Below are positions 32,406 to 40,391 of a DNA stretch of 64,000 bases, one piece after another (the first letter of the stretch is position 1; every line of letters starts with the position of its first letter). The DNA lies in NCBI GenBank assembly GCA_964644675.1, contig CAZXWK010000003.1:35121-99120 (forward strand), given 5' to 3'. The notes under the pieces were generated by a model. That model was not told where the DNA came from and did no database searches. It saw only the letters and a list, made by a program, of their open reading frames with translations. Position numbers and translations under genes: made by a program. Origin of the DNA: CAZXWK01 sp964644675 (GTDB lineage Bacteria; Actinomycetota; Coriobacteriia; Anaerosomatales; JAAXUF01).

Positions 32406-32522
32406 GGTCGGCCTCTGAAGACTATGGCCTGCCAAACGAAACGGAACCGCACCGTGAGACCCGTCCCCTCCCGCCGGTGTCCACCGGCTTCCGTAGCCAT
32501 CCCCAGTTCTTGGACGCGCAGA

Positions 32523-32969
32523 CTAGCGCAGGTTCTTGAGTTCGCTCGTGAACTCGTCGAGGTCCTGGAACTCCTTGTAGACCGACGCGAATCGCACGTA
32601 GGCGACCTTGTCGAGGTCCCTGAGCCTCAGGAGCACCATGTCGCCGACCTGGCGGCTGCCCACCTCGTAGCGAAACGAGTTGTGCAGGTCCGACTCGATG
32701 TCGTCGATGAGTGCCTCGAGCTGCTCGAGCCCCACGTCGCGCTTTGCGGTCGCAACGAGGAGGCCCCGGAGCAGCTTCCCGCGGTCGAAGGGCTCGGCCG
32801 TGCCGTCCTTCTTCACGACCATGAGCGGCATCTCTTCGCGCCGTTCGTAGGTGGTGAACCGCTCGGCGCAGCTGAGACACTCGCGTCGACGACGAATCGC
32901 GTCCTGCGACTCGGAAGTCCTTGAGTCCACGACCTTGGTCTCGTCATGTCCGCAGAAGGGACAGCGCAT
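32523..32969 (-). CDS. nrdR: Transcriptional repressor NrdR
   Basis: ATP/dATP-sensing repressor of ribonucleotide reductase genes, 148 residues. The N-terminal zinc ribbon (MRCPFCGHDETKV ... CLSCAERFTTYE) is followed by the ATP-cone domain (VVKKDGTAEPFDRGKLLRGL). The ATG at 32969 has AGGGGTG 4 bp upstream. Two NrdR-box-like palindromes 31 bp apart lie just upstream, implying autoregulation of nrdR and the downstream activase/dut/nudix genes. Confidence 0.95.
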   Translation of the reverse strand: MRCPFCGHDETKVVDSRTSESQDAIRRRRECLSCAERFTTYERREEMPLMVVKKDGTAEPFDRGKLLRGLLVATAKRDVGLEQLEALIDDIESDLHNSFRYEVGSRQVGDMVLLRLRDLDKVAYVRFASVYKEFQDLDEFTSELKNLR

Positions 32970-32974
32970 AGTCA

Positions 32975-32990
32975 CCCCTATATCTAGGCT
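32975..32990. promoter_or_regulatory. Candidate NrdR box, proximal
   Basis: CCCCTATATCTAGGCT matches the NrdR consensus ACACWATATVTWGTGT at 12 of 16 positions. It overlaps the ribosome binding site of nrdR. Its start is exactly 31 bp from the distal box, the spacing described for paired NrdR boxes. Confidence 0.5.
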
Positions 32991-33005
32991 GACCTGAAAG
33001 GTAGC

Positions 33006-33021
33006 ACACAAGATATGGGGC
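33006..33021. promoter_or_regulatory. Candidate NrdR box, distal
   Basis: ACACAAGATATGGGGC matches the palindromic NrdR consensus at 13 of 16 positions. On the - strand it lies between a TTGTAG and a TACCTT spaced 17 bp apart (33024-33029 and 33001-33006 region), a plausible promoter for nrdR, so bound NrdR would block initiation. Confidence 0.55.
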
Positions 33022-33051
33022 TACAACGGGAAACGCGCACGACGACGACTA

Positions 33052-33078
33052 ACCCACGGGTTGCGGCGACCCGTGGGT
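33052..33078 (-). terminator. Hairpin between LysM gene and nrdR, likely terminator
   Basis: ACCCACGGGT and ACCCGTGGGT form a perfect 10-bp stem with a 7-base loop. It lies 34 bp after the LysM gene stop on the - strand and ahead of the nrdR promoter. The sequence after it has no T tract, so termination may be factor-assisted. Confidence 0.5.
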
Positions 33079-33111
33079 GTGGATGGCGCGGACGGCGAGC
33101 GTTAGGTGCGG

Positions 33112-33507
33112 TTAGCGCGAGGCCATCGCCGTGTGCTCGGCGACCGGTGCTGCCGGCACGATCAGCGTGTCGTGGGCGACGATCGTCGAGGAGCTGAGGT
33201 GGTTGAGACGGCCGATGAGCTCGGCGGTCTGCGCCGTGGACAGGCCGCGCACGGGATGCGATTCGGCTAGGTCCCAGAGCGTCTGGCCGGACTCCACCTT
33301 GATTCGCTCTGTGTGCCCAGCGGCGGTGTTCTGATGGCTCGTGACCACAAGGCCCACGAGCAGCAGGATCGCGATCGCCACCAGCACGCCGGTCTCGAAG
33401 AGGCGGCTCGGCGTGGCGTGCGTCCGCTGCTGCCCGACGGCGGGCCGCGCGTTGCCGGCACGAGTGCGACGGTACGTGGCGTTGGTCGAGATGCAGGTCT
33501 GGCTCAT
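33112..33507 (-). CDS. LysM-domain membrane protein, YneA/DivS-like SOS division inhibitor candidate
   Basis: Protein of 131 residues: a basic cytoplasmic N-terminus, one transmembrane helix (about 42-58, GVLVAIAILLLVGLVV), and a LysM-like domain (RIKVESGQTLWDLAES ... DTLIVPA). Size, topology and position divergent from lexA match YneA of Bacillus and functional analogues in Actinobacteria, which halt septation during SOS. LexA boxes lie in its promoter. The ATG follows GAAGGGGAGC. Division inhibition is inferred from context. Confidence 0.8.
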   Translation of the reverse strand: MSQTCISTNATYRRTRAGNARPAVGQQRTHATPSRLFETGVLVAIAILLLVGLVVTSHQNTAAGHTERIKVESGQTLWDLAESHPVRGLSTAQTAELIGRLNHLSSSTIVAHDTLIVPAAPVAEHTAMASR

Positions 33508-33579
33508 GGTGTGCTCCCCTTCGGATCCGCTTGCGTGGCTCCACCCTAGCCAGGGGGTCTGACATCGAAGCCACCAAAG

Positions 33580-33593
33580 CGAACAGATGTTCG
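33580..33593. promoter_or_regulatory. LexA (SOS) box 1
   Basis: CGAACAGATGTTCG, a perfect half-site palindrome CGAAC-N4-GTTCG. It lies just downstream of the candidate LysM promoter, in its 5' leader. Confidence 0.85.
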
Positions 33594-33600
33594 ATTACAG

Positions 33601-33628
33601 AGTATACGAACAGGTGTTCGATACGCAA
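33601..33628 (-). promoter_or_regulatory. Candidate LysM gene promoter with LexA box 2 in the spacer
   Basis: On the - strand TTGCGT and TATACT are 16 bp apart, and CGAACAGGTGTTCG (33607-33620) fills the spacer, so LexA would occlude RNA polymerase directly. Confidence 0.65.
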
Positions 33629-33640
33629 GCAGGTCATGTG

Positions 33641-33654
33641 CGAACGCGTGTTTG
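33641..33654. promoter_or_regulatory. LexA (SOS) box 3
   Basis: CGAACGCGTGTTTG, one mismatch from the palindrome. It overlaps the -35 element of the lexA promoter. Confidence 0.75.
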
Positions 33655-33680
33655 CATCGCGTTGCGCGACGGGCTAGACT
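33652..33680 (+). promoter_or_regulatory. Candidate lexA promoter
   Basis: TTGCAT and TAGACT are separated by 17 bp on the + strand, 39 bp before the lexA ATG. LexA box 3 overlaps the -35 and box 4 follows the -10, giving autoregulation. Confidence 0.6.
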
Positions 33681-33685
33681 CGGGG

Positions 33686-33699
33686 CGTACAGATGTTCG
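33686..33699. promoter_or_regulatory. LexA (SOS) box 4, imperfect
   Basis: CGTACAGATGTTCG differs from the consensus at one base of the left half-site. Located at the expected lexA transcription start. Confidence 0.6.
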
Positions 33700-33718
33700 A
33701 TTCCCCGAGGGGGTCACG

Positions 33719-34342
33719 ATGGCCTACCAGCGAGAGCTCACCAAGCGGCAGCAGGAGATCCTCGACTACATCCGCGGAGAGGTGCACCGCTGCGGCTATC
33801 CGCCGAGCGTGCGAGAGATCGGCGAGGCGGTCGGGCTGTCCTCCTCCTCCACCGTGCACTCGCACCTTGCGGCGCTGGAAGCGAAGGGCTTCATCCGGCG
33901 CGACCCCTCCAAGCCTCGGGCGCTCGAGGTGCTCGACTATCGGGAGACCGAGCGGGGCATCGACTACGACTCCGTGCGGGCGGTTCCGGTCGTGGGGCAG
34001 GTAGCCGCCGGCCAGCCGATCCTGGCTTCCGAGAACATCGAGCAGACCATGTCCCTCCCCGCCGAGATCGCCGATGACGCGACGTTCATCCTGCGCGTCC
34101 GGGGCGAGTCGATGATCGAGGCCGGCATCATGGACGGTGACTTCGTCGTCGTGCGCCAGCAGCCCACGGCCAACAACGGCGAAATAGTGGTCGCGATGAT
34201 GGATGAAGAGGCGACGGTGAAGACGTTCTACCGAGAGCCCGACCGCGTGCGGCTGCAGCCCGAGAACTCGTCGATGGAGCCGATCTACACGCGCGACGTG
34301 ACGATCCTGGGACGCGTCGTCGGTCTGTTCCGCAAGATCTAG
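33719..34342 (+). CDS. lexA: LexA repressor
   Basis: SOS repressor of 207 residues that self-cleaves when RecA filaments form. The winged helix (LTKRQQEILDYIRGEV, PSVREIGEAVGLSSSSTVHS) precedes the cleavage site A97-G98 (VAAGQPI) and the protease dyad S131 (RGESMIEAGI) and K168 (EATVKTF). The ATG at 33719 has GAGGGGG upstream; the frame is open back through the operators, which is not coding. It is the only + strand gene right of the dif site. Its stop overlaps hflX tail-to-tail by 4 bp. Confidence 0.96.
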   Translation: MAYQRELTKRQQEILDYIRGEVHRCGYPPSVREIGEAVGLSSSSTVHSHLAALEAKGFIRRDPSKPRALEVLDYRETERGIDYDSVRAVPVVGQVAAGQPILASENIEQTMSLPAEIADDATFILRVRGESMIEAGIMDGDFVVVRQQPTANNGEIVVAMMDEEATVKTFYREPDRVRLQPENSSMEPIYTRDVTILGRVVGLFRKI

Positions 34343-35649
34343 TCCGCCGACTCCACCTGATACGCCTCGAACTGGTTCGTCATCTCCGAAGGGACCCTGA
34401 GCACGAGAAGGGTCCCTTCGTCCGTGTGGCGCTCGCTCATGATCTGGGCGCGTTCGTGTGCGAGCGCGACGACGTCACCGCGCGTGTAGGGCACGAGCAC
34501 CGTCAGGGTGACGCTTCCGCGCGCGGCCTCCTCGGCGATGCGCTTGAGGACCTCGGCGAGACCCGTGCCCTGCAGCCCAGAGGCGAAGAGCGCGTCGGGG
34601 TAGCGCCGCTTGAGCGCCTCGAACTCCTCGGCGGAGAGCGTGTCGGTCTTGTTGAAGACGGTGACGCTGGGCGTTGCCGACGCGCCGATCTCGGTCAGCA
34701 CCTCTCGGACGGCCTGCATCTGGGCCTCGCGCTGGTGCGCTCCCGCGTCGGTGACGTGCAGGAGCAGGTCGGCCTCGCGTACTTCGTCCAGGGTCGACTT
34801 GAACGCCTCGACCAGGCCGTGCGGCAGCTTGTTGATGAAGCCGACCGTGTCCGTCAGCGTGATCTCGCGTCCCTCGGGCAGCGCGAGACGACGCGTCGTG
34901 GAGTCGAGGGTGGCGAAGAGCATGTCGGCCTGCAGCACGTCCGCTCCGGTGAGCGCATTGAGCAGCGTCGACTTGCCCGCGTTGGTGTAGCCGACGAGCG
35001 AGACGCGGAACACGCCGCTGCGGGCCCGGGACTTGCGCTGCAACTCGCGCTCGCCCGCAACGCCTCTCAGCTCGCGCTTGAGCTCGGCGATGCGCTTGCG
35101 CGCCATGCGCCGGTCGGTCTCGAGCTGCGACTCGCCGGCGCCAAAGCGGGCACCGCGTCCGCCGCCGAGACGCTCCTTCTCGAGGTGGCCCCACATGCCG
35201 CGCAAACGCGGGAGCACGTACTCCTGCTGCGCAAGGTCGACCTGCAGCTTGCCCTCGCGGGTCGTCGCGTGCATCGCGAAGATCTCGAGGATCAGTGCGG
35301 TCCGGTCGATGACGCGCGTCTCCGGTAGCAGCTTCTCGATGTTGAGCTGCTGGCTGGGCGTGAGCTCGTCATCGAAGATCACGAGGTTCGCCGAGAGCTC
35401 ACGCGCGAGCGAGGCGACCTCGTCCGCCTTGCCGGAACCGATGAACGTGCGGGGGTTGGGCCGATCGAGCCGCTGGGTCGCCGTGGCGAGCACGCTCACT
35501 TCGGCGGTGTCGGCGAGGCGTTCGAGCTCCGCGAGCGACTCCTCGATCGGCCAGGTCGCGTTTCCGCGATCGATGCCGACGAGGACCGCACGGTCCTGCT
35601 GGGCCGCGAGGTCCTCGCCGGTATCGGGATAGATGCGTCGTTGCGTCAC
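34339..35649 (-). CDS. hflX: GTPase HflX
   Basis: Ribosome-associated GTPase of 436 residues involved in stalled ribosome splitting. N-terminal HflX domain (GSGKADEVASLA, VIFDDELTPSQQLNIEKLL) and the linker GRGARFGAGESQLETDRR are diagnostic; the G domain has GYTNAGKST, DTVGF and NKTD. Start GTG at 35649. Confidence 0.94.
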   Translation of the reverse strand: MTQRRIYPDTGEDLAAQQDRAVLVGIDRGNATWPIEESLAELERLADTAEVSVLATATQRLDRPNPRTFIGSGKADEVASLARELSANLVIFDDELTPSQQLNIEKLLPETRVIDRTALILEIFAMHATTREGKLQVDLAQQEYVLPRLRGMWGHLEKERLGGGRGARFGAGESQLETDRRMARKRIAELKRELRGVAGERELQRKSRARSGVFRVSLVGYTNAGKSTLLNALTGADVLQADMLFATLDSTTRRLALPEGREITLTDTVGFINKLPHGLVEAFKSTLDEVREADLLLHVTDAGAHQREAQMQAVREVLTEIGASATPSVTVFNKTDTLSAEEFEALKRRYPDALFASGLQGTGLAEVLKRIAEEAARGSVTLTVLVPYTRGDVVALAHERAQIMSERHTDEGTLLVLRVPSEMTNQFEAYQVESAD

Positions 35650-35676
35650 GCTCGTGTGTGTTCCCGCTTTCCGCGG

Positions 35677-36834
35677 CTAGAGGTTTGCCTTGATGCGCTC
35701 GAGTGCCTCGGCGAGCCGGTCGTCGGGGGTCGCGAGCGAGATGCGGACGTAGCCTTCGCCGTCAGGGCCGTAGGCGCTGCCGGCCGGCATGATGACGCCG
35801 GCCTTTTCGAGCATGAGCGTCGAGAACTCAGCCGAGGTGTAGCCCTCGGGAATGGGCGCCCACACGTAGATCGTCCCCTGCGACTTCCGCGCGTTGATGC
35901 CGACCTCCGCGAGCGTCTCGAGCACCAGGTCGCGGCGGCGCTGGTAGAGCGCGCTCATCTCGGCGACGTCGTCCTGCGGGCCGAGCATGGCCTCGATGGC
36001 GGCGTCCTGGATGGCGGTGAAGATGCCGGAGTCGATGTTGCTCTTGACCGTGCCGAGTGCCTTGATCGCCTCGGCGTTGCCGGCGGCGAACGCGACACGC
36101 CAGCCGGTCATGTTGTACGCCTTGGACATCGAGAAGAGCTCGATGGCCACGTCCTTGGCGCCCGGGCGCTCCAGAATCGAGGGGGCCTTGTAGCCGTCGA
36201 AGCTGATCTCGGAGTACGCGTGGTCGTGGACGAGGAGCAGGTCGTGCTCCTTGGCGAACGCGATCGCGCGGTCGAAGTACTCGATCGGCGCGGCGACCGC
36301 GGAGGGGTTGTTCGGATAGCTGATGAACATCATCTTCGCCTTGGCGAGCACGTCGGCCGGCGTCGACTCGAAGTCGGCGAGCCAGTCGTTGCTGTCGTTC
36401 ATCGGCATGTAGTGCACGTTCGCGTCGATGAGGATGGCGCCGGTCGTGTAGACCGGATAGCCCACGCCCGGGACCAGGACGTAGTCGCCGGAGTCGACGA
36501 ACGCCGGGAACAGGTGCGCGATGCCTTCCTTGGAGCCGATCATCGCGACGACCTCGGTGTTGGGGTCGACCGTGACGCCGAAGCGGCGACTCATCCACTC
36601 GGAGCACGCCTCGCGGTATGGCTTGGAGCCGGCGTACGCGGGGTACTGGTGGTTCTTCGGGTTCTCGATCGCCTCGTGCATCGCGTCGATGATGCGCCGC
36701 GGGGTAGGACGGTCGGGATCGCCGATGCCGAGCGAGATGACGTCCACGCCCTTCGCCTGGAGCGCCTCCTTCTTGCGGTCGATCTCGGCGAACAGGTACG
36801 GAGGCAGGTTCTCCATGCGCTTAGCGGTTCTCAC
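35677..36834 (-). CDS. dapL: LL-diaminopimelate aminotransferase
   Basis: PLP aminotransferase of 385 residues converting tetrahydrodipicolinate directly to LL-DAP, bypassing acyl intermediates. PLP lysine K238 is in FSMSKAYNMTGWR; the N-terminus (RMENLPPYLFAEIDRKK, ISLGIGDPDRPTP) matches the DapL subgroup of class I aminotransferases. Next gene is dapF, which uses its product. The GTG at 36834 follows AGGGGAGAG. A related aspartate/alanine aminotransferase remains a lesser possibility. Confidence 0.88.
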   Translation of the reverse strand: MRTAKRMENLPPYLFAEIDRKKEALQAKGVDVISLGIGDPDRPTPRRIIDAMHEAIENPKNHQYPAYAGSKPYREACSEWMSRRFGVTVDPNTEVVAMIGSKEGIAHLFPAFVDSGDYVLVPGVGYPVYTTGAILIDANVHYMPMNDSNDWLADFESTPADVLAKAKMMFISYPNNPSAVAAPIEYFDRAIAFAKEHDLLLVHDHAYSEISFDGYKAPSILERPGAKDVAIELFSMSKAYNMTGWRVAFAAGNAEAIKALGTVKSNIDSGIFTAIQDAAIEAMLGPQDDVAEMSALYQRRRDLVLETLAEVGINARKSQGTIYVWAPIPEGYTSAEFSTLMLEKAGVIMPAGSAYGPDGEGYVRISLATPDDRLAEALERIKANL

Positions 36835-36991
36835 CGGGCACTCTCCCCTTCGATCGTCGTGCGGTTCATCTCGGCGGCGGTGCGCCGTGGTGGACATACT
36901 AGCATCAGGTGCTGCGTCAACGGGTTGCGGGCACGTTACGGCTCGCGCCCGATGGCTTCGCGTCGCGAGGGTGCCACGGATGCAGGCAGCC

Positions 36992-37879
36992 TTACTCGAG
37001 CTCCTCGTCGTCCTCGTCGATGACGAGCACGCCGGAGAAGACCTCCTCGGCGGGGCCGGTCATGAGCACGTGGTCGTTCTCGGCCCAGCGGATCGAGAGC
37101 TCGCCGCCGGGCAGCTCGACGGTGGCCTCGCGGCCGATCCGCAGGGTGAGCGAGGCGACGACGGCCGTGGCGCACGCGCCGGTGCCACACGCGAGCGTCT
37201 CCCCGACGCCGCGCTCCCACACGCGCAGCCGGATGTACTCGTCCCCCGCCATCTGCGCGAACTCGACGTTGGTCTTGTTCGGGAACATCGGGTGGTTCTC
37301 GATGATCGGACCGAGCTCGTGCACCGGCGCGACCTCGACGTCTTCGACCCAGAGCACGCAGTGCGGGTTGCCCATCGAGACCGGCGTGACGTCGAACGTC
37401 CCGAGCTCGGTCTCGAGCGGGCACGCGATCACCATGTCGTCGTTGGTTCCGCACCGCATCTCCGTCGGGACCTGCGCCGGCTTGAGCACCGGCTCGCCCA
37501 TGTCCACGGTCGCGAGATACATGGTGCCGTCGTAGGCGCGCGTCACGCTGATCGGCTTGATGCCCCCAAGGGTCTCCACGCGCAGGTCGTCGACGTCCTC
37601 GGCGACGAGGCCGTGGTCGACGAGGTACTTCGCGAAGCAGCGGATGCCGTTGCCGCACATCTCGGCGAGCGAACCGTCGGCGTTGTGGTAGAGCATGTAG
37701 AAGTCGGCGTCGGGCGTGGTCGCGGGGCGGACCAGGATCAGGCCGTCGCCGCCGATCCCGAAGTTGCGGTCGCAGAACCACGCGACCGCTTCCGGCGAGA
37801 ACTCGAGTTCCTCGGCGAGGTCCTCGATGACCACGAAGTCGTTGCCCAGGCCGTGCATCTTGGTGAACGAGAGCTCCAT
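36992..37879 (-). CDS. dapF: Diaminopimelate epimerase
   Basis: Cofactor-independent racemase of 295 residues converting LL-DAP to meso-DAP for lysine and peptidoglycan. Both catalytic cysteines are visible, in MCGNGIRCFAKY and ETLACGTGACATAV, with the opening FTKMHGLGNDFVVIED. The ATG at 37879 has GGAGGAGCGCC upstream. The C-terminus ends in an acidic DEDDEELE tail. Confidence 0.95.
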   Translation of the reverse strand: MELSFTKMHGLGNDFVVIEDLAEELEFSPEAVAWFCDRNFGIGGDGLILVRPATTPDADFYMLYHNADGSLAEMCGNGIRCFAKYLVDHGLVAEDVDDLRVETLGGIKPISVTRAYDGTMYLATVDMGEPVLKPAQVPTEMRCGTNDDMVIACPLETELGTFDVTPVSMGNPHCVLWVEDVEVAPVHELGPIIENHPMFPNKTNVEFAQMAGDEYIRLRVWERGVGETLACGTGACATAVVASLTLRIGREATVELPGGELSIRWAENDHVLMTGPAEEVFSGVLVIDEDDEELE

Positions 37880-37937
37880 GACAGGCGCTCCTCCCATCCG
37901 GCGGACACGGCGGCGGCTTCCCGTCGCCGAGAAGGAC

Positions 37938-38915
37938 TCAGGTGTGCGACCAGTCTAGCGTACCCATCGCCGCGTCAGCCGCCTCGGCGAGCGACAGCTC
38001 GGTGACGTCGATCCACGCGATCCGCGGGTCGGCCCTGAACCACGTGAGCTGGCGTTTCGCGTAGCGTCGCGTCGCCTGCTTGACCGCCGCGACCGCCTCG
38101 CCGAGGTCGGCGCCGTCTTCGATGACCGGCACGAACTCCTTGTAGCCGATAGCCTGTGCGGCCGTGAGCGCATCGCGAAATCCTGCGCCGAGCAGCGCCT
38201 CCACCTCGCCGAGCAGCCCCTCGGCCACCATCGCGTCCACCCGCGCGTCGATGCGGCGGTACAGCTCGTCTCGGCGAACCTCGAGGCCGATGAAGCGGGC
38301 GTCGTAGACGCTCTGGCGCCGAGCGAACCCGGTCTTCTGGTCGGCGTAGGAGACGCCTTCGTCGAGCATCTCGAGAGCGCGGACGACCCGGCGCGAGTTG
38401 TTCTGGTGGATCTGCGCGGCCGAGGCTGGGTCGCGCTCGGAGAGCAGCGCGTAGAGTGCCTCAGGGCCATGCTCGGTGAGGAACGCCTCGTAGCGCTCGC
38501 GCGTCTCGTTCGCGACCTGCTCGCCACCCGGGAACTCCATGTGGTCGAGCGCCGCGCGCACGTAGAGGCCCGTGCCGCCAGCGATGATGGGGAGCGCGCC
38601 CCGCGCTGTGATGTCCGCGATCGCGTTGCGCGCGTGGCGCTGGTAGAGCGCCGCCGAGAACGGCTCGCCGGGATCGACGAGGTCGAGACAGTGGTAGGGC
38701 ACCCGACGCTCGCCCCGCGCAGGCTTCGCGGTGCCGACGTCCATCCCGCGGTAGACCTGCATCGAGTCTGCCGAGACGATCTCACCGCCCAGGCGCACGC
38801 CGAGCTCTTCGGCGAGCGCGGTCTTCCCCGACGCGGTGGGGCCGACGACCGCGATTGCTCGCGTGTCGGAGTCTGGTGCGGCGGTCGCGGGGGTCTCGGC
38901 TGGGTTTGTGGTCAT
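37938..38915 (-). CDS. miaA: tRNA dimethylallyltransferase
   Basis: Adds the isopentenyl group to A37 of tRNAs reading UNN codons. It has 325 residues with P-loop GPTASGKTALAEEL, SADSMQVYRGMDVGTAKP and PYHCLDLVDP. The partner methylthiotransferase miaB is 1.5 kb upstream in the same strand run. Its ATG lies 3 bp after the Memo-AMMECR1 gene. Confidence 0.95.
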   Translation of the reverse strand: MTTNPAETPATAAPDSDTRAIAVVGPTASGKTALAEELGVRLGGEIVSADSMQVYRGMDVGTAKPARGERRVPYHCLDLVDPGEPFSAALYQRHARNAIADITARGALPIIAGGTGLYVRAALDHMEFPGGEQVANETRERYEAFLTEHGPEALYALLSERDPASAAQIHQNNSRRVVRALEMLDEGVSYADQKTGFARRQSVYDARFIGLEVRRDELYRRIDARVDAMVAEGLLGEVEALLGAGFRDALTAAQAIGYKEFVPVIEDGADLGEAVAAVKQATRRYAKRQLTWFRADPRIAWIDVTELSLAEAADAAMGTLDWSHT

Positions 38916-38918
38916 CGG

Positions 38919-40337
38919 CTAAGTGTAGCGGTCGACCCTGAAGCGCTGCAGCTCGCAGCCGGCAGGCTCGGAGATACCTGCCTTGCGCATGGCGATCGAG
39001 ACCTGCGTCGCGACGTCGTCGACACCCTCGAGGTCCGGCAGGAGCAGGCCGCGGCGCCAGCCCTGGGTGACGATGACCCCGTAGCGCGAAGGGTCGAGGT
39101 CGCCCAGCTCGCAGGACTCGGGGGCGTGGAGCACGTCCACCTTCACGTCGAGGTCGTCGAGCTCGTCCGGACCCACCGGCGGGAAGCGCGGGTCGTGAAC
39201 GGCCGCCTCGACGGCGTTGTGGACGACCTCCGCTGCGAGCGAGCCCTGTGTAGGTGCGATGGTGCCGATACAGCCGCGCAGCTCGCCGCCGCGGTGCAGC
39301 GAGACGAAGGCTCCGGCAGTCGCAGGATACTCTGGTCCCTCGAGTGGCGCGGGAGCCGGCGGTGTTTCCTCGGAGCGCACGTACCGCTCGATGGTGGCGC
39401 GAGCGAGACGCACGATCTCGCTCGCGTCCGAACCAGGCATACCGCCCTTCTGTCCCGACTCGGGCGTCGTGTCTGAGGGCCGGTCCGCCGCGGCAGTCGC
39501 GGCGGTGACACGGGCCGCTGCGTCGAGGGCGTCCTCGCCGACGAGTGCGGTCAGGTAGCCGACTCCCCACGGGCCCTCGTAGGCGAGGATGCGCGTGGGG
39601 ACCGGGTCGCCACCCGCGAAACCGCCGAGCGTGATGATCGAGCGAAGTCCGCACTCCCCGCCCGACTCGATCAAGTCGGGACTGAGCATGACCAGCTCGC
39701 CGAGACGTCCCGTGCGGACGTGTTCGACGATGGCCTCGTCCAACTCCGCACCGCGGGGCGAATAGCCCGCTGGGGCGTCGGGCGTCAGCCGGTGCGAGAG
39801 GTCTCCGCTCGCCACGAAGACCACGCGTCGTCCCAGTTCCTCGGCGAGTTCGCGCACGATCTCACCGAGGCGCCGGTGCGTGTCGTACGCGAGGTACGAG
39901 AGGGAGAGGACGACCAGTGGCACGCTCCCGCTCGGCTCGAGGAACGAGAGCGGGACGATGGTGGCGTGGTCGAGCCAGCCGGCGCGGAGGCGCGGGTCGG
40001 CGTCGCGTGGGGCGGTCGAGATGTCCGACGCGTCGAGGCGGTCGACGAGCGCGGTGGCGAACTCGGGGTCGCCCGGCCACTCGTACACCGTCCGGTCGCC
40101 GAAGTCCGAGAGCGCGCCGGCGAGCTTCTCGCTCGTGTCGACGAGGAACGTGTCGTAGGCGGCCGGTGCGTGAGGCGACATGAGCACGATCACGTCAGGT
40201 CTGTAGGCGGCGATCGCGTCACGTGCGAGCGCGAGGGCGTCGAGCGAATCCTGGGTGGTCTTGGCCCGTGCGCCCCCTACTGCCTGCACGAAGATGGGTG
40301 GATGCGGCGTGACGACGCCGAACACGTCTGCGGCCAT
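38919..40337 (-). CDS. Memo-like (class III extradiol dioxygenase-like) and AMMECR1 domain fusion
   Basis: Protein of 472 residues from the AmmeMemoRadiSam set. Residues about 1-265 form a Memo/LigB-type domain (VVTPHPPIFVQAVGG, LMSPHAPAAYDTF, VVFVASGDLSHRL, His metal ligands), a variable linker runs about 270-305, and residues about 305-472 form an AMMECR1 domain (FVSLHRGGELRGCIGTIAPT, VHDPRFPPVG, VTQGWRRGLLLPDLEGV). In many genomes the A and B components are separate genes beside a radical SAM gene; no such radical SAM gene is next to this one. Molecular function unresolved in the literature I know. Confidence 0.88.
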   Translation of the reverse strand: MAADVFGVVTPHPPIFVQAVGGARAKTTQDSLDALALARDAIAAYRPDVIVLMSPHAPAAYDTFLVDTSEKLAGALSDFGDRTVYEWPGDPEFATALVDRLDASDISTAPRDADPRLRAGWLDHATIVPLSFLEPSGSVPLVVLSLSYLAYDTHRRLGEIVRELAEELGRRVVFVASGDLSHRLTPDAPAGYSPRGAELDEAIVEHVRTGRLGELVMLSPDLIESGGECGLRSIITLGGFAGGDPVPTRILAYEGPWGVGYLTALVGEDALDAAARVTAATAAADRPSDTTPESGQKGGMPGSDASEIVRLARATIERYVRSEETPPAPAPLEGPEYPATAGAFVSLHRGGELRGCIGTIAPTQGSLAAEVVHNAVEAAVHDPRFPPVGPDELDDLDVKVDVLHAPESCELGDLDPSRYGVIVTQGWRRGLLLPDLEGVDDVATQVSIAMRKAGISEPAGCELQRFRVDRYT

Positions 40338-40391
40338 GGGCGCTCCCCTTTCGGCGGTTCCGGCGTCGCGGGCGGTGCGGCGTCGGCCGGC

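Noticed and set aside
32473..32488. GCCGGT-GTCC-ACCGGC hairpin between nrdR and the activase gene
   Set aside because: Only a 6-bp stem with no T tract; not enough to call a terminator or attenuator.
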